From contig CAXKVV010000253.1 in the NCBI GenBank assembly GCA_964058805.1, positions 1 to 54,038 on the forward strand: DNA of 54,038 bases. The letters run 5' to 3'. The translations under genes were made by a program, and so were the position numbers. The notes beneath the pieces are model-generated. The model did not search any database, was not told where the DNA came from, and worked only from the letters and a program-made list of their open reading frames with translations. Positions 1 through 13,174 of this stretch are shown piece by piece. This DNA is from Schoenoplectus triqueter. Lineage: Eukaryota > Streptophyta > Magnoliopsida > Poales > Cyperaceae. Position 1 is the stretch's first letter. Each line of letters opens with the position of its first letter.

Positions 1-389
1 TGACAAAGTACAGAAATAAGATGAAATTCCGACTGTATATGGCATAAATTCCAAAATTTAAAAACAAAATTATTTCAGTGATTGTCAAATTACATTAGAG
101 CGCAGTCAATAAAACTGAAAAGTGCGTTAAAGCTGCGCCATCTCCAGGCTCCAGCTGATTGATTGAGCATAGGTTATATCGAAGGTCGCCATCATTTCCC
201 ACATCAGGGCCTGATCCAACGAACAATGTTTGCTATCACATCATTCAAAACAAGGCTAAAACTGTAATTTCAAATCTTCCTCCCCGACTCCGTAACCTCT
301 TTGTGGTTCATGCCCGACAGCCCGAGCTTCTCCCTCGATTTTCTCCGTCACTAGCCGACCATCATATTCCACAGAAAGCATCCTCCAAA
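1..389 (+). promoter_or_regulatory. Upstream region and probable 5' leader of LIP1P
   Basis: This is non-coding sequence before the first in-frame ATG of LIP1P. The LIP1P frame stays open upstream to about 159 but has no ATG before 390, so I chose 390 as the start. Two short out-of-frame ATG frames lie inside: 226-267 (13 residues) and 310-354 (14 residues). They would be uORFs if transcription starts upstream of them. I see no convincing TATA box. Confidence 0.4.
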
Positions 390-3300
390 ATGCTCAACAA
401 TCCGCTAGTTAACCCATCAACTGCACTATTTCCGATCTTCTCTGCGAATCCCCCCTCCCGAAATCGCCTCAGTTTCGTTCACATCCCTCAATCCAGCTCA
501 CTGGAGAGCTCCTCCAGTTCCAAGGTCGAATCATCCGAGAGTTCTTCTAATACTTATTCTTCTTCTTCTCCGGCGAAGCTTCTGGGAACTTTTCATGCCG
601 TTTCGACACCCCCATATCCAGGAGGGATGGGCCCACACACTGGACGGGACCCGAATTTGAAGAAACCTGATTGGCTGCGGCAGAGGGCTCCACAGGGTGA
701 GAAATTTGGTAGGTTAAAAGACTCAATTGGTGAATTGAAGCTTAATACTGTTTGCGTGGAAGCGCAGTGCCCCAATATTGGCGAGGTACTTCTTTTTCAG
801 ATTACACCTTTCTAAAATTAAAATCATGTCAGCTGTGGCAGCTTCTAAGTTCCAACTCCTGCAGAGATTATATTTCGTGGTGGACCACTGACTGTTTGAT
901 GCCGCTACCCTGCCTGAGATTTCTGTGGCAGCTTCTCAGTTTTGTTTGAGATTGACAAAAGATGCAATTGAAATATTTTTTCCTCTATAAAGAAAAAACT
1001 CACTTTTTCATGTTATAATAATTTGTGTGCAGTGTTGGAATGGAGGAGGAGCAGGAGGAAAAGGAGATGGTATAGCAACTGCCACCATCATGCTTCTTGG
1101 TGACACATGTACACGTGGGTGCAGATTTTGTGCTGTGAAAACCAGTCGTAACCCACCTCCACCTGATCCTATGGAACCTGAGAACACTGCTCGTGCAATT
1201 TCAAGCTGGGGGTAGGCCAAAACATTTTTTTCCCCTCATTCGAATGGTATTCATTGAGTTATAAAGTCAGTTGGAACTTGAAATTGATCATTCTCCTGTC
1301 TTGCTGATTCACCCTCTGTAGAATAAGATGTGCCAAGTTAATTCTGTTTCTGTCCTTTTTGGTTAAGTTATTGTAGGAATGAGAGTAACCAATCCTTTTC
1401 TTTTCTTATTCTCTGTGACGAAGTGCAAAGTATTAAACTAATCATTTAGTAAGCATTGCGGAGTATCTTGGAATTAATGCTTTAATTGCCATTGTTCTCA
1501 TCTTCAAGTACACAGTCTTGGTGATATAATTCTTAAGTAATTAGTGCAATTTTGTACGGAAATAATCTCATATAATGAACATTTGGTTACCCAATTTATG
1601 AAGGTGATGATATTTGCTTACCTGTCTTGCAGGGTGGATTATGTCGTGTTGACCAGTGTTGACCGAGATGATATTCCTGATGGTGGAAGCGGCCACTTTG
1701 CTGAGACTGTTAGATCTTTAAAGGTCTGTTTTTAGTTTTTGATAGTGGTTAAATGGAAATTTCAGAGAACATACTAGTTCTGAAACTTTAGGATGCTTAT
1801 TCACTGAGCAGAGGATGAAGCCAGAGATATTAGTGGAGTGTTTGACATCTGATTTTAGAGGGGATCTCAAAGCTGTGTCCCTTCTGACCAACTCAGGTCT
1901 TGATGTATTTGCACACAATATAGAGACGGTCAGACGTTTACAGAGAATTGTCAGAGACCCTCGAGCTGGGTACTGCACCCTATGCTAATTTTTGTCTTCT
2001 TTGTGTTGAAATACTTTAATTTGAACAAATGCGTGCACTTATACCTTTGTATAACATATTAGACAGAAGGTAAAAAATTTTACTCTTTTTCACAGCAAGC
2101 CTTTTTTTGGCCCTTGAAGGTTTAACACTTTTCAAACATTTAGCTATTAAGAATTTAGTAGAAGGGTTTAGCTACTTGTATATTGGATACAGCTTCTTAA
2201 AACTTGTAAAAAGGCTCCAAAGTTAGTTAATTTCTGACAATCAAGTACTTATAAATATAAAAACAGAAGAGGATTTTTTGCATGCCTCTTTTTGGGTAAA
2301 CAGTTATGAGTTCTGATAACTAAATGCTTCATTGATTCAACATTACAACATGATCTTTTTGTAGGTATGATCAGAGTTTATCTGTTCTAAAGCATGCAAA
2401 AGAAAGCAAAGAAGGCATGATAACTAAATCATCTATTATGCTCGGACTGGGAGAGAAGGATGAAGAGATTAAAGAAGCCATGGCTGATTTAAGAGCCATT
2501 GGGGTGGGCATCCTCACTTTGGGACAATACTTGCAGGTTCAGTTATTCTTTTCTCTTAAACTGCAAAGGAAAATACTGGGATGTTTGTTTTTTTAATTTT
2601 TCCTTCTCTTCTTGCCAACGCTCTACTACATTTGCAAATTACACCAGATATTATGATTTTCGGCCTTGACAATTAATTGTTAAAACAAAGTATATGTCAA
2701 GCAAAACTAAAATTTCCATTTGCCTTTCCATATTTAAACATGCAATCCTATTGTTTGAACTTATGTTTCTTGATTTAGTACAAATGTGCTCACAGAAAAA
2801 GAAGCCTAATAAAGTTGGGGGAATTTGCAGATTATTGATGAAATGTACCTGTACCATCACATAAAACGAACTGATGGTTGCAACTCATTAGAAATATGCA
2901 AATACTATGTTCATGTTCTCAATGTTAGTTAAATGTGAATAATTTACGACTTTCTACTAAATAATTTTCTATGAATTCTTGTTGAGCTTTACTTAATAAA
3001 TGTTACAGCCCACACCATTGCACTTGACGGTAAAAGAGTACGTGACTCCTGAGAAGTTTGAATACTGGAAGTTATATGGTGAATCCATTGGTTTTAGTTA
3101 TGTCGCCAGTGGTCCCCTGGTAAATTTTTAACATTCTCTGTGCCCTTCAAATTCACACTAGCATCTTCCTAGTTTAGCCCACTGATATCTGTTGAACTCG
3201 GATTGAGTTTTGAGTTCAAAAATAATTCCAGTGCCTCAGTTGTTTGACAAAACCAAAACAAAAAATGAGTTGTGCAGAATTACTTTACCAGGACTGGGCT

Positions 3301-3598
3301 TGCCATTGAGGAATTGCAAATCCTGTGCAATGCTTGGTTTTAAGTTATACCATAAATGAAGGGAACTGTAGTAAAGAGTACTAATCATTGAAGTCAGTTG
3401 TAAATATCTGGGAATATTATGGTTCTTCTGAGACATGGTATGTCTAAACTTTCCAGCTTGAGATTTATTTATTTATTTATTGCTGAAAGTAATCTTATTT
3501 TTGTCATGTAGGTTCGGTCATCATACCGAGCAGGAGAGCTGTTTGTTCAAAACTTGGTAAAAAGGAACAAGAGTAAGACGGTGTCAGGTGGATCTTAA
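390..3598 (+). CDS. LIP1P: Lipoyl synthase, plastidial (seven exons, 397 aa)
   Basis: This radical-SAM enzyme inserts two sulfurs into octanoyl groups on E2 subunits; the plastid form serves plastid pyruvate dehydrogenase. Exons joined by GT-AG introns: 390-785, 1033-1211, 1633-1723, 1812-1969, 2365-2536, 3009-3119, 3512-3598; the sum is 1194 nt, with every phase consistent. The Ser-rich N-terminus (residues 1 to about 70) looks like a transit peptide. The lipoyl-synthase-specific cysteines are C122, C127 and C133 (CX4CX5C), and the radical-SAM cluster is C158, C162, C165 (CTRGCRFC). The C-terminal RSSYRAGE motif (371-378) supplies the expected serine ligand of the auxiliary cluster. [14 protein letters not shown] near residue 70 is typical of the plastid rather than the mitochondrial paralogue. 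Length and motif order are normal, with no break. The plastid assignment rests on my memory of the family. Confidence 0.93.
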
Positions 3599-5560
3599 CA
3601 CCTTTTTATATCGTATCTTGTTCAATTAATGGGGTGGTTTCGTTTTTGGTTTCTTTTATTTGTTATTATCAATTTGCTCTTCTGTTATATCATTATAGCC
3701 TTTAATTTGCTTCAGCACGGGATAAATTATATTCAATACAAATCATTACAATAATTGAGGCATGGATAGAATTGGAAAATTAGAAGTCAAAAAGAAAAGA
3801 GCAAAAGCGTTCTCGACTTATCATGATAATTGCCTGCCTTTTAGTAGCTTTATGAGATAATCCTTTTTAATTTCCTCACTTTTTTATTCTGAAGTTTGCT
3901 TTCATGTGGCATATCACAAAATTCGTAGTAGATATTTTACAATTGCACCAGTATTTTGGAGCCTGACCAAGTCTGTACTGGGTTGTTTGTCTCTTAACTG
4001 AAATTTTGTTGCTGGTAACTGAATTTATCTATGACCCCCAAATGAAACGCTAAAAACGGGGGACAAACAAAAGAAAGGTACAACGTAACAAATGGAGAAC
4101 CTACTGATAGGGATAAGTAAACACGATTATAAAGACAAAATGAAGGACACTGGCATGAGATGTCCTGAGTGAATATTTCTCTGTCTGAAGATCTGTTGTC
4201 GTTGATTATGTCATGTGGAAAGCTGAGTACATCAAAATTGCTGAGGATGCGGGCCCTAGTTCTTGACCTCCAGTGCTCAGAACTGGAATCTCAATCTGCT
4301 GTCACAGTTTGCCAGTGGCACAGGGTGCCATTGGTCACTGAAACTGGGCCCCACAGAATGGCCATCTAAAAGGAGTTTGAAACCTATATGTCATAGGCTC
4401 GAAGGTACCTATTGCATGCACTAAGCTCCTGGGTTGGTGTATGATTGCATGCTCTATCTTTATCTGGTCCATTTTCAGTTTTATCTGGTACAGTTTTAAC
4501 TGTGACGATATTAGGTACTTTTGCTAGATCCAAGTAACGGATGGCACCTCTTCAAATCCATAATGAAGGCTACATAAAGTATCTGCTTTGGCTGGTAGTT
4601 ATATTTTATTCAAGTGTATTGTTTGTTAAAATAAGGAGAGGTAAATGTAAATGCAATGCTGCGAGTAGTTAGTAGCTTTTTACCTCTGAAATCAATTCCA
4701 ATCACACGTCAATGTTCAGATAAATGGTAAAAAAATTAAAATCCAACGGCCGCACCAGACCAGAGAGAGAGGGAAACAGGTAGTAGCTCCGTTAGCTGAG
4801 AGAGAGGGAAACAGGTAGTAGCTCCGTTAGCTAAAAAGTATTAGGGCTGAGAGTTCAACATTTGTTCATGATTTTACGGCATCCGCAAAGATTTCAAAAA
4901 AAAAAAGAGTAAAAGTAAACTACCATCACTGATTGACAGTTCAGTGCTAGACAATTAGATGATAATAATGTCATCCAACAGAACCCTTTGCTGTTATAAA
5001 TAAAAATACAAGCTTTTGCGGATATGAATAAAAATTACCGTGTGCCACTCGAGAAAGTAACCCAAAACCGACCTGATACCAGATATAGGTCATTGATTCA
5101 TTATTGTCCAATGGATATCTCCATTTCTCGTAGATGGATTTGTAATTCAAACATTCCTTTTTTTTTTGATGAAACAAACAATCCTTTCTTGCTATGAGTC
5201 AGAAACAAGCAAACCAGCAGATAAATCTTTCAGTTAAAAAATGAAAACAGCGTCAGAGTACTGTGCTGGAATGAATGCTTCCACTCAGAAGTCGCAGGCC
5301 AATTGCCAAGTTCTTGTCTCGCGCGACAATCCGTGCAAGCATACAAACAATTCTCATGTGGACACGTGGATTCAAGAGGTCACGGGTTGGTGCTTTTACA
5401 CTGCACTTAGCTCTCGGTATCTATCATTCTTCGCTGTCCAATTTAACCATTGAGAGGCGTGCAAGGGAAAAGGTCGAAAATAAACGGCTAGTGGGGTCCT
5501 GCTCAATCAATTGCGAGTCCCGTTTTATTCTTCCCTAACCAACGGCTATTTTCGCCATGG
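3599..5560. other. Intergenic region downstream of LIP1P
   Basis: It holds the LIP1P 3' end and roughly 2 kb without a gene I can support. Short frames at 4169-4369 and 5241-5538 have no recognisable domain and no splice context. The only structured item is an exact 35-bp tandem duplication at 4763-4832, annotated separately. Confidence 0.5.
4763..4832. repeat. Exact 35-bp tandem duplication
   Basis: Two identical 35-bp units, 4763-4797 and 4798-4832, each start with a GA run and end in CCGTTAGCT. There are no differences, so the duplication is recent or is an assembly feature. Confidence 0.9.
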
Positions 5561-8132
5561 AAAATTCCATTTTTTTGTCGAGAAGCAAATTCCACAAAAA
5601 ATTTACAGAACAGAAAATTCGATTATGACATGAAGTTCATCACCTGAGAAATTTATTGTGCATGAATTCACATCTGCTGTTATTCCGATCGGGATAATAA
5701 AATTCTGTTATCCCGACCAAACTGACGAATGGAAAAATAAGAGTTCGGATTGATATATTTTTCTCTCTCCGCTCTCAAGATTTCTCTCTTTGGGATGCAT
5801 TTTATCCATCGATTTTCGATCTGACGATTACTGTATAATAATATATAATTATTTATTATACAATAATTTATATATATTAATTACTATTTTCTTACTAATT
5901 TTTCAAATTAGAGGGGGTCATGGACCCTTTGGCCCCAATGAATCTCCGTTAATGGATAAGTTATGAAAAACGGAGTTCAATGCCTTTCATTTTTTTTTTA
6001 TTATATAGTAGTTTTAGTATTATGTTTGTGTTTTTTTTTCTAAAATTCATATTTGAACTCTATAAAATATAATTTTTTTTATGTTGACCAAGTAATTAAG
6101 TATGATAATTTTGACATAATATGAGAAAAAAATTTCATCCCAACAAAAAGCTCCCAAATTTGTTCCTCAGCTATATTTCCTTTCAATTTTCATTTTCAAT
6201 AATATTTCTATTCTCGTATATGTCCCCCAATTATTTTTTTAACCTTTTATTTTCAATAACATTTTTATATTTTATGATCAAATATGAATATCCCAATAAC
6301 TAAAGATAAACATTGTCCAAGTGTCCATTTTAAGTATGAACACTTATAATAGTATTTTTATATTTTTCGATTGAGAGGTTGGACACGTAAGATGTAGGGT
6401 GCTCATCATTATTAAGAATGAATTTTAGACTGTTTGAGATGTGCATATCTGTTATCATGGGTATTCATATTGAAAATGAAATATATTTATAATTACCGTG
6501 TGTGTTAAAAAACTAAAGGATTTTAGTACGTGCTTAATTCTAAAATATCAGTGAATTAATTTGTACATACTTAATTAGTGATTAGGATGATCATTGAAAA
6601 GATGATATTTGGAAATGATTTTTCGTACATTCTAGATGTTCATACCAACTATAAGTATGTGTTCAAACTGGAACTTAGAAATGTTTATACGCATATCAAG
6701 GTGTGTTAAAAAGTCTGAAGACTTTTAGGGAGATTTTTATAGGGGACTGTTAGAACGCCCTTAACATATTATCGGTATTAATGTTTGATATGATGTCCGA
6801 CCTTTCATTTAAAATTTTCCTGAATTTGTTCACGCGTACTCGAATAATTCTTAATAAAAGAAAAGGAGCCAAATCAATCTCCGGAAATGAAGTAATAGAC
6901 TAATTAAACCAGCTGCTAATTAGAACAATCATGATTGCTCCTGAATAAAGCGCAGGAGAGAAAGAAATGCAAATTAACACAATCATTGTAGAGACAACAT
7001 GCCTTCTTTAAAGTTGGTATATATTTGGACCCCTCTGACATGATAAGTTGATAACGAACTTTATCCCCAAAATAAAGCTTAATTATTTCTGAAATTTTGT
7101 ATGTTTCTCTGCAGTCCGCACTGCAGAGAGCATTCCTTTCATTATTTGATGATATCATTTCCGCAAAACATGCTTTGCATTAACGCGCTTTTCCAGGAAA
7201 AAAAACTAAAGTTAAAAGAAAACACATTATAATTTTAATTTAATAAAAACAATATGGGAAAGTTTGCTTGATTCAAAAAGTGCTCCAAAATTACGCTGGA
7301 CGTAAAAAAGCATGGTTTGTTGGATAATATTCTGTTATTTTTCTCCGAGAGCTTATTCATTAAACGTAAAATTAAATAAAACATTGTACAAATAAAATAA
7401 TTATTAACTAATTAACTAAAGTCGATGCAAATCAAAATTTTCCAATATATTGAGTGGAGTAGTGTTTTACACATTTTAATGTTCGTAAATCCAAACAAAA
7501 TCCCATCTGTTCTTTGTTTGCATGGTTACGAATAAGAATATATTTATTTCGAAGAATGAGGTGATTGTTAGATTTCTCGAGAAATCTAACATACATTTAT
7601 TTCATTAAATATTCTTTACTTCTCTAAATTAAGGAGAAAATCGACAAAAAAAATTGTTAATCAGACGGTGGTGCCAAGATGAAATAATAGCAAGAGAAAT
7701 ACGAATCATCGGTACGCAAACCATTTACTTTATCCACTTCTCAATATCTTGTATGTAAAGGGAGCAGTAATATTTAACATATGAATTTTTATCTTTTGCT
7801 ATAGATGTGATGGTTGGATTTTGTTATTATGTTTACGGTAGGTGGGGTTTATTAAATACAAAATTCTCTATTAACTAAAATCTGAACAAGATGTGTCATC
7901 CGGATTCTATGGCAGAGCTCTACCATAGAGCCGTTTATGGCAGCAAATTGAGATTCTCTAACATATAATGTTTTTTCGTTTTTTTTCGTTAGTGAACGGC
8001 TGTCAGCTGACAAGGCAAATGGCAGAGGAGAATTCGCATCGCACTGTACATATGTGTAAAGTAATTGTTCACCTTATGTGACTGTTTTGTTCATAATCCA
8101 AGTTGGACAATCCTTATGAATTCAGATAGTTA
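5561..8132. other. AT-rich intergenic region, no supported gene
   Basis: Long AT-rich stretch without domains or splice-consistent exons. It contains a hairpin with 11-bp arms at 5687-5697 and 5708-5718 (one G:T-type mismatch) and a perfect 26-bp palindrome at 7566-7591. The minus-strand frame at 6916-7158 resembles no family I know. Confidence 0.4.
7566..7591. repeat. Perfect 26-bp palindrome centred on CTCGAG
   Basis: The 13-base arm starting TGTTAGATTTCTC is followed directly by its exact reverse complement, with no spacer. Symmetry breaks one base further out on each side (T opposite T). Confidence 0.85.
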
Positions 8133-8192
8133 TTATATATATATATATATATATAGTAAAGATAACATATTAAATTATCTCTAAATTTTAAT

Positions 8193-11100
8193 GGGTTAAT
8201 ATTTTATTAGGTCACTGAACTTTGATACTTATCCATATTTGATCATTGAATTTTCATCTATCCATTTTTAGTCACTGAATTTTGATATTTATCTATAGTT
8301 GGTTACTGTCATTAGTTTTTTCACTAAAATATATTTGAAATAAAATTGTATTTGTTGTCAAAACTAATTGGAATGAAAAATAGATAAATAAAATGAAATA
8401 ATTGTCACACCCCAAAATAAATAAAACGGATTAGGGGTGCACAATCCCGCCACATACGCACGACGAGACGTGCGTACGGAAGGCTAAATGAATAAAATAA
8501 GGCAATCACATAATAAACAAAACAATAATAATAAGAGTACATGACCATACAGTTCAGAATGAACAAAGAGAATACAACGCCTACATAGGCGGGGGCTAGC
8601 TCCATCAGAATGGGCAGCAATCTCTCAAATAAAAACCCAAAAGAAAGAAATAAGACTCAAAAGCCCGATGGATCCTATCTGACTACCCAGCTCACATGCC
8701 AATGCAGCGAAGCATCCCTGTCATCGCGCAGGACTGTCCTTAGCCCTCTCTCTAGCCAAAAATCCCGAACCTGAAAATACCTGGATCCCACATCCACCGT
8801 GGAAACGTGAGTAATTTTATAAATTACTCAGTACGGATTTAGATCCAGCCTTAAGATTTAATCTTCTTTCCTAGACTGGGCCCAAAAACCGATACTGATG
8901 TTTGAACAACGAAAATAATATTGATAAGTGAATATAATAATATTATTATGCACATTGACCTACATGATATGATATGATAATGGTAAAGAAACCCGAAATA
9001 GAAAATTCTGTGAAAATAATAATATAATATAAAGTATAAGATACGAGAGTCAAACACCCGTAATAAATACCCAGATTGTAAATTTACCAGATCCATCCCG
9101 AGCGGGCACAACCAGGGCCCAACTTACTAACTCGGGCCTAGCCTAAGCAGGCACAACCAGGGCCCAACTTACTAACTTAGGACTTTATATTTGTACAGCG
9201 ACAACACCGCACAAACGACAATTCGGGCTCCCGGGGCGATAACGCCCTAGGAGAGTGAATGGCTATAAGCACATACTCTGATCTGCTGAATCTGATAATT
9301 CACCTTACAAAATATAAACAAATGGATATAATATGTCTTCAGTTGCCATATCGTAAAAAGGAGATAACTACCCGTGAATTAACAAATCGGAAACAAATGG
9401 GAGCCTACACTAACCAAGGGTCAGAGGACCGCATCCCGTAAAAGTATCAAAACGAAATATATCAAAGGGGAGCCTACACTGTACCAACTAAGGCCAGTGG
9501 ACCGCATACCGACTTTCTCTGTACCAATTACGGGCCAAAAGAGAAAGCCCTTCGGACAATATTAGGATCCTAAATACGCCGGATAAATATAATAATATAG
9601 TATCACGAAATAGATTCCAGTGTCGGATATGGTCGTCCACACTAAATACTGAAGTACACGGTATCCTAAATCGCTCAAATTTGGATTAAAAATTTAATCA
9701 TATAAAGAATAATAATAAGAAATATAATAAAGATCAAAAGAAAACACTCCGATACAGCCGAACCCGCCAAATGACGAGATCGGTGGATAACCCGACAGGC
9801 GAGGATGCGCAGTGCATATACAGACCGGTGGGTCCCACGGGCCTATGGGTCACCGTACGTAACCACAACGGTCTGGTTATACAAGGCAACTCCGACTGAG
9901 AATTACCCGGTCCACCTCTCAGCACTCCCATGCATTTAATGCATGATTAACTACTTGACCTAATTAATAATTAGTGATAGTAATAATATTTTTCTAATAA
10001 TTATGATCTAACAACTTGAATTATTTAATTCTATCTGATCCTATCTCGAGACTATTTTTCGGATCCTACTCTTATCCTGTCTACGTGCAGTATGACATGA
10101 TATGACATGTAAATGCGGGTATGTCTCAAATATGCTGGTCCATTTACCGGATGCATATGACAGGTTAGATTTAGTCTCTACAAAATTTTGGTAAGAAAAT
10201 ACTGCAATTCAGATTTATTTTAAAAACGGTTTTATTTTTGGTTTAAGTTCCTATTTCTGAAGAAAGAAAATTAAATCCCAAGAAACCGTACCTGAGAATA
10301 ATTTAGTTGGATCAGTAACGTCAAATTGCTAAGTCTCGGGTGGCGCATCACGATCTTGTCAGATGAGCCGTCTCATCTTGAGTGTATTCATTTGCCGGCT
10401 CGTCAAGATATTTTTCGAAATCCTATGAAGTCAGAAATAGATTAAATTGACGAGTACCTATTCACATTGGGTATGGTTTGGTCAAGGTATACCGGACACT
10501 CAATTGAAATTATCATATTTAATTTCGTATTTTAAGATTACATTTATTTTGATTTAATATAATTGATTAATAAGTATTTATATATATTAATTAATGTTAT
10601 TTCATTGTAAGATAGAGAAATTAATTAATATATATATACTTATATATGTATATATTAATATTATTTAATTTCCCTAAATAAAGAAATTGATTAATATATA
10701 TTTAAGATTTTATTATTATTCTTGTTATTTCATAACCCTTAATTATTTATTTTACATTCTTTAATTATATTTCATTTATATCCTAATATTATTCTATTAA
10801 TTAGAAAATATATATTATAAGCTAGAATTTCAAATAAAAACAAAATGAAAGAAAAAGTAATTAATTTCAATTAAACTTAAATTTAAATTAACGTTTTTAT
10901 TTATTTAAACGTGTTGGTGTTTTAATGTATTTTCTGAATCATACATGGTCTCTTTTAAGCATTATATTAATTATTAGTCACGCATGACTTTATTTACGAT
11001 ACTTGCTAAATATTAAATTATAATTTTTTTATCCATCTCAACCTTTCAACATATAAGTCTAACATCAATTTGAAATAATTAACGCTACATTAATTTAGTT

Positions 11101-12830
11101 TTGTAGGTGTCATAGTTATATACTTATAACTATTATCAGCCAACATGCCAGCATGTGAAAATATCATAATAAAATTTTGATACCTTACGAAAACTTAAGT
11201 TGAATCAAGCTGCTCCTTTTGTTGCTTAGTTTATTATTATTTTTTTTTGTGCGCCTAAAGCATAAGGTGCATATGTTAATTACATCAATGTATTTTTATT
11301 GATTTGTAGTTAAAGAAAGAAAGAAAAAAAAGACAGCAAATATGCTGGTATCGAACTAGAACAGGGGCAACAAGAGAAAAATCAATTCAAGGACAGCCCA
11401 TGACATTCTATTATTTCTGAAACTCGAGTCAGAATTAAAAATACTAACTTTATAGAAGTGAATTATAATAATTAAGTAACCCAAAAATATCAGGCCCTAT
11501 GTACCCAAAAAACACTAAATAAAATTTGAGATTTCTTTCAATATGTAGACATTGCATAGGACTATTCGAGGGTATATAATCTTGCACAATTGATCTTTTG
11601 ATTTGAGCTATACATATAAAAATTAAACGAGTGAACTCACTGGAAATTGGCATAACCATACACAGCCTAACAAGAAGCCTCACGGATGGTATCCAAATTG
11701 GTACAAAAATAAAAGGTATGGTACACAAATAAAATGTAGCAAAGACGCATTCGGCACAACTAACAATCACAATGTGAAGGCATGGGCTTAGCCCGGCATA
11801 TGACCTACATGGTCGAAAAAGAAGAGTAAAGGTAGTACCATTCGAATATGAGGCGGCAAGAAAATTAGACAGTGCTCAAGAGGAGGCACGAAGGGAAAAC
11901 ACCATGTCAGGGGATCAGATTTTGCACCAGTTGGACAATCTTCACGAAATCAAATCTAGAAAAGCGCCCTTGACAGTCCTTTCAACCACTATTATTGTCA
12001 TGGCGATGGTATGTGTTAGGGGTTGGGAGGTTGTGAGATATAGCAAGAGAGAGGAGGAGAAGTTGTGGCCGGAGGTGGGGGCGATGGAGCCGCAGGTGGA
12101 GGAGGACAATGCTCGTGCAATGGGGAGCTGGGTTACAAGGCTGATCAGAAAAAAGAGGGCGAATTTGGGTGAATGAAGCCAGAGGGGAAAACATCAGGGA
12201 AGAAGAGGAAATTTTGCGCTGAGTTGGGTTTTGGGTAGAACAGATCGAGAGAGATCAGTGAGAGGGAGATAAAATGGTTAGTCAGGGAGATAAATGAAAA
12301 GAGTTGCATTAATTGGGGTAAGTTGAAATGTGGAGTGGGTTCCTTGACTTCACAAGAGGTGTCAGGAGAAAAAGGGTGTTGGGCACAGAGAAATAGAAAG
12401 ACCAAAGACAGATGATTATGGGGGAGCAGTAGAAGGAAAAGAAAGAAAGATATGTCATTGGAAAAGAAATAAGAAAATGGAGTAGGAAAGAATGGGTTCG
12501 ATTTTGATTCACTGTAACTGAACTGTATGGTAATTAGTGCAATATTTTATTTTCTTAAATTCTAAAATTTTATTATATGTATTTCCTCATATTTCATTTT
12601 AATATCTCTTTCTATATTTATTATATTTATTATTTTTTTTAAATTTGAGGGGTTTCACAATAATATTTGATTTTTCGTTAGTTTTTCAATTATTTTGAGT
12701 GAAAAAACTAATGAAAGTGATAAAATATGGATAAACATCAAAGTTCGGTGATTACAAATGGATAAATAGAAGTTCAGTGATTAAATATGGATAAAGATCA
12801 AAGTTCAATGACCCGCTAGAAAATTAACCC
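8193..12830. mobile_element. MULE-type MITE with ~140-bp terminal inverted repeats, split by a solo LTR
   Basis: The ends are GGGTTAAT and ATTAACCC. The arms 8193-8335 and about 12690-12830 are imperfect reverse complements; both carry 'ggtcactgaacttt' and 'attagttttttcac'-like blocks. A perfect 9-bp target duplication AATTTTAAT flanks it (8184-8192 and 12831-12839), the size typical of Mutator-like elements. Without the inner LTR insertion the element is about 370 bp and purely non-coding. It lies inside copy A of the (TA)n MITE. Confidence 0.85.
8403..12659. mobile_element. Long solo LTR or non-coding LTR element (4.26 kb)
   Basis: It starts TGTCACACCCC and ends GGGGTTTCACA, so it has TG...CA ends in a short inverted repeat, and a perfect 5-bp target duplication ATAAT flanks it (8398-8402, 12660-12664). 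I found no second copy of its first bases inside, so it looks like one very long LTR rather than a full element. Long LTRs are known in some Ty3/gypsy lineages; membership is inference. No gag or pol similarity is visible. The right part (about 11780-12510) is purine-rich on + and pyrimidine-rich on -, like a promoter and leader read on the minus strand. The short frame 11904-12176 is unrecognised. Confidence 0.7.
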
Positions 12831-13174
12831 AATTTTAATTTATCATGCTCATTAAATTTTTTTATATGAAAATCTTATGGGATGCAAAAATTTGGAGTGT
12901 TTTGAGCTTTTTAAGTCATGATTTTTAATTTTTGAAAATCAGCTCTAAAATAATAATAAAATATTTAATACTTGAACATCATTTTAAAAATTAAAAATGA
13001 TGACTAAAAAAGCTCAAAACACTCCAAATTTTTACTTCTCACAAGATTTTTATATAAAGAATTTAACGAGGATGATAAATTAAAATTTGAAAATGATTTG
13101 ATATACTTTTTGAGTTAAACTCACGAAAGGCCTCCATGAGCTTAAACTCACGGAATCTTTGCTTATATATATAT

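Noticed and set aside
4169..4369. 66-residue frame downstream of LIP1P
   Set aside because: No ATG at its start and no similarity I recognise.
5241..5538. Two overlapping + frames of 70 and 87 residues
   Set aside because: No domain, overlapping alternative frames, no promoter or splice support.
6916..7158. 80-residue minus-strand frame
   Set aside because: Unrecognised and isolated in AT-rich DNA; open-frame length is not remarkable.
11904..12176. 90-residue + frame in the long LTR
   Set aside because: No recognisable domain; low-complexity purine-rich DNA; possibly a leader read from the other strand.
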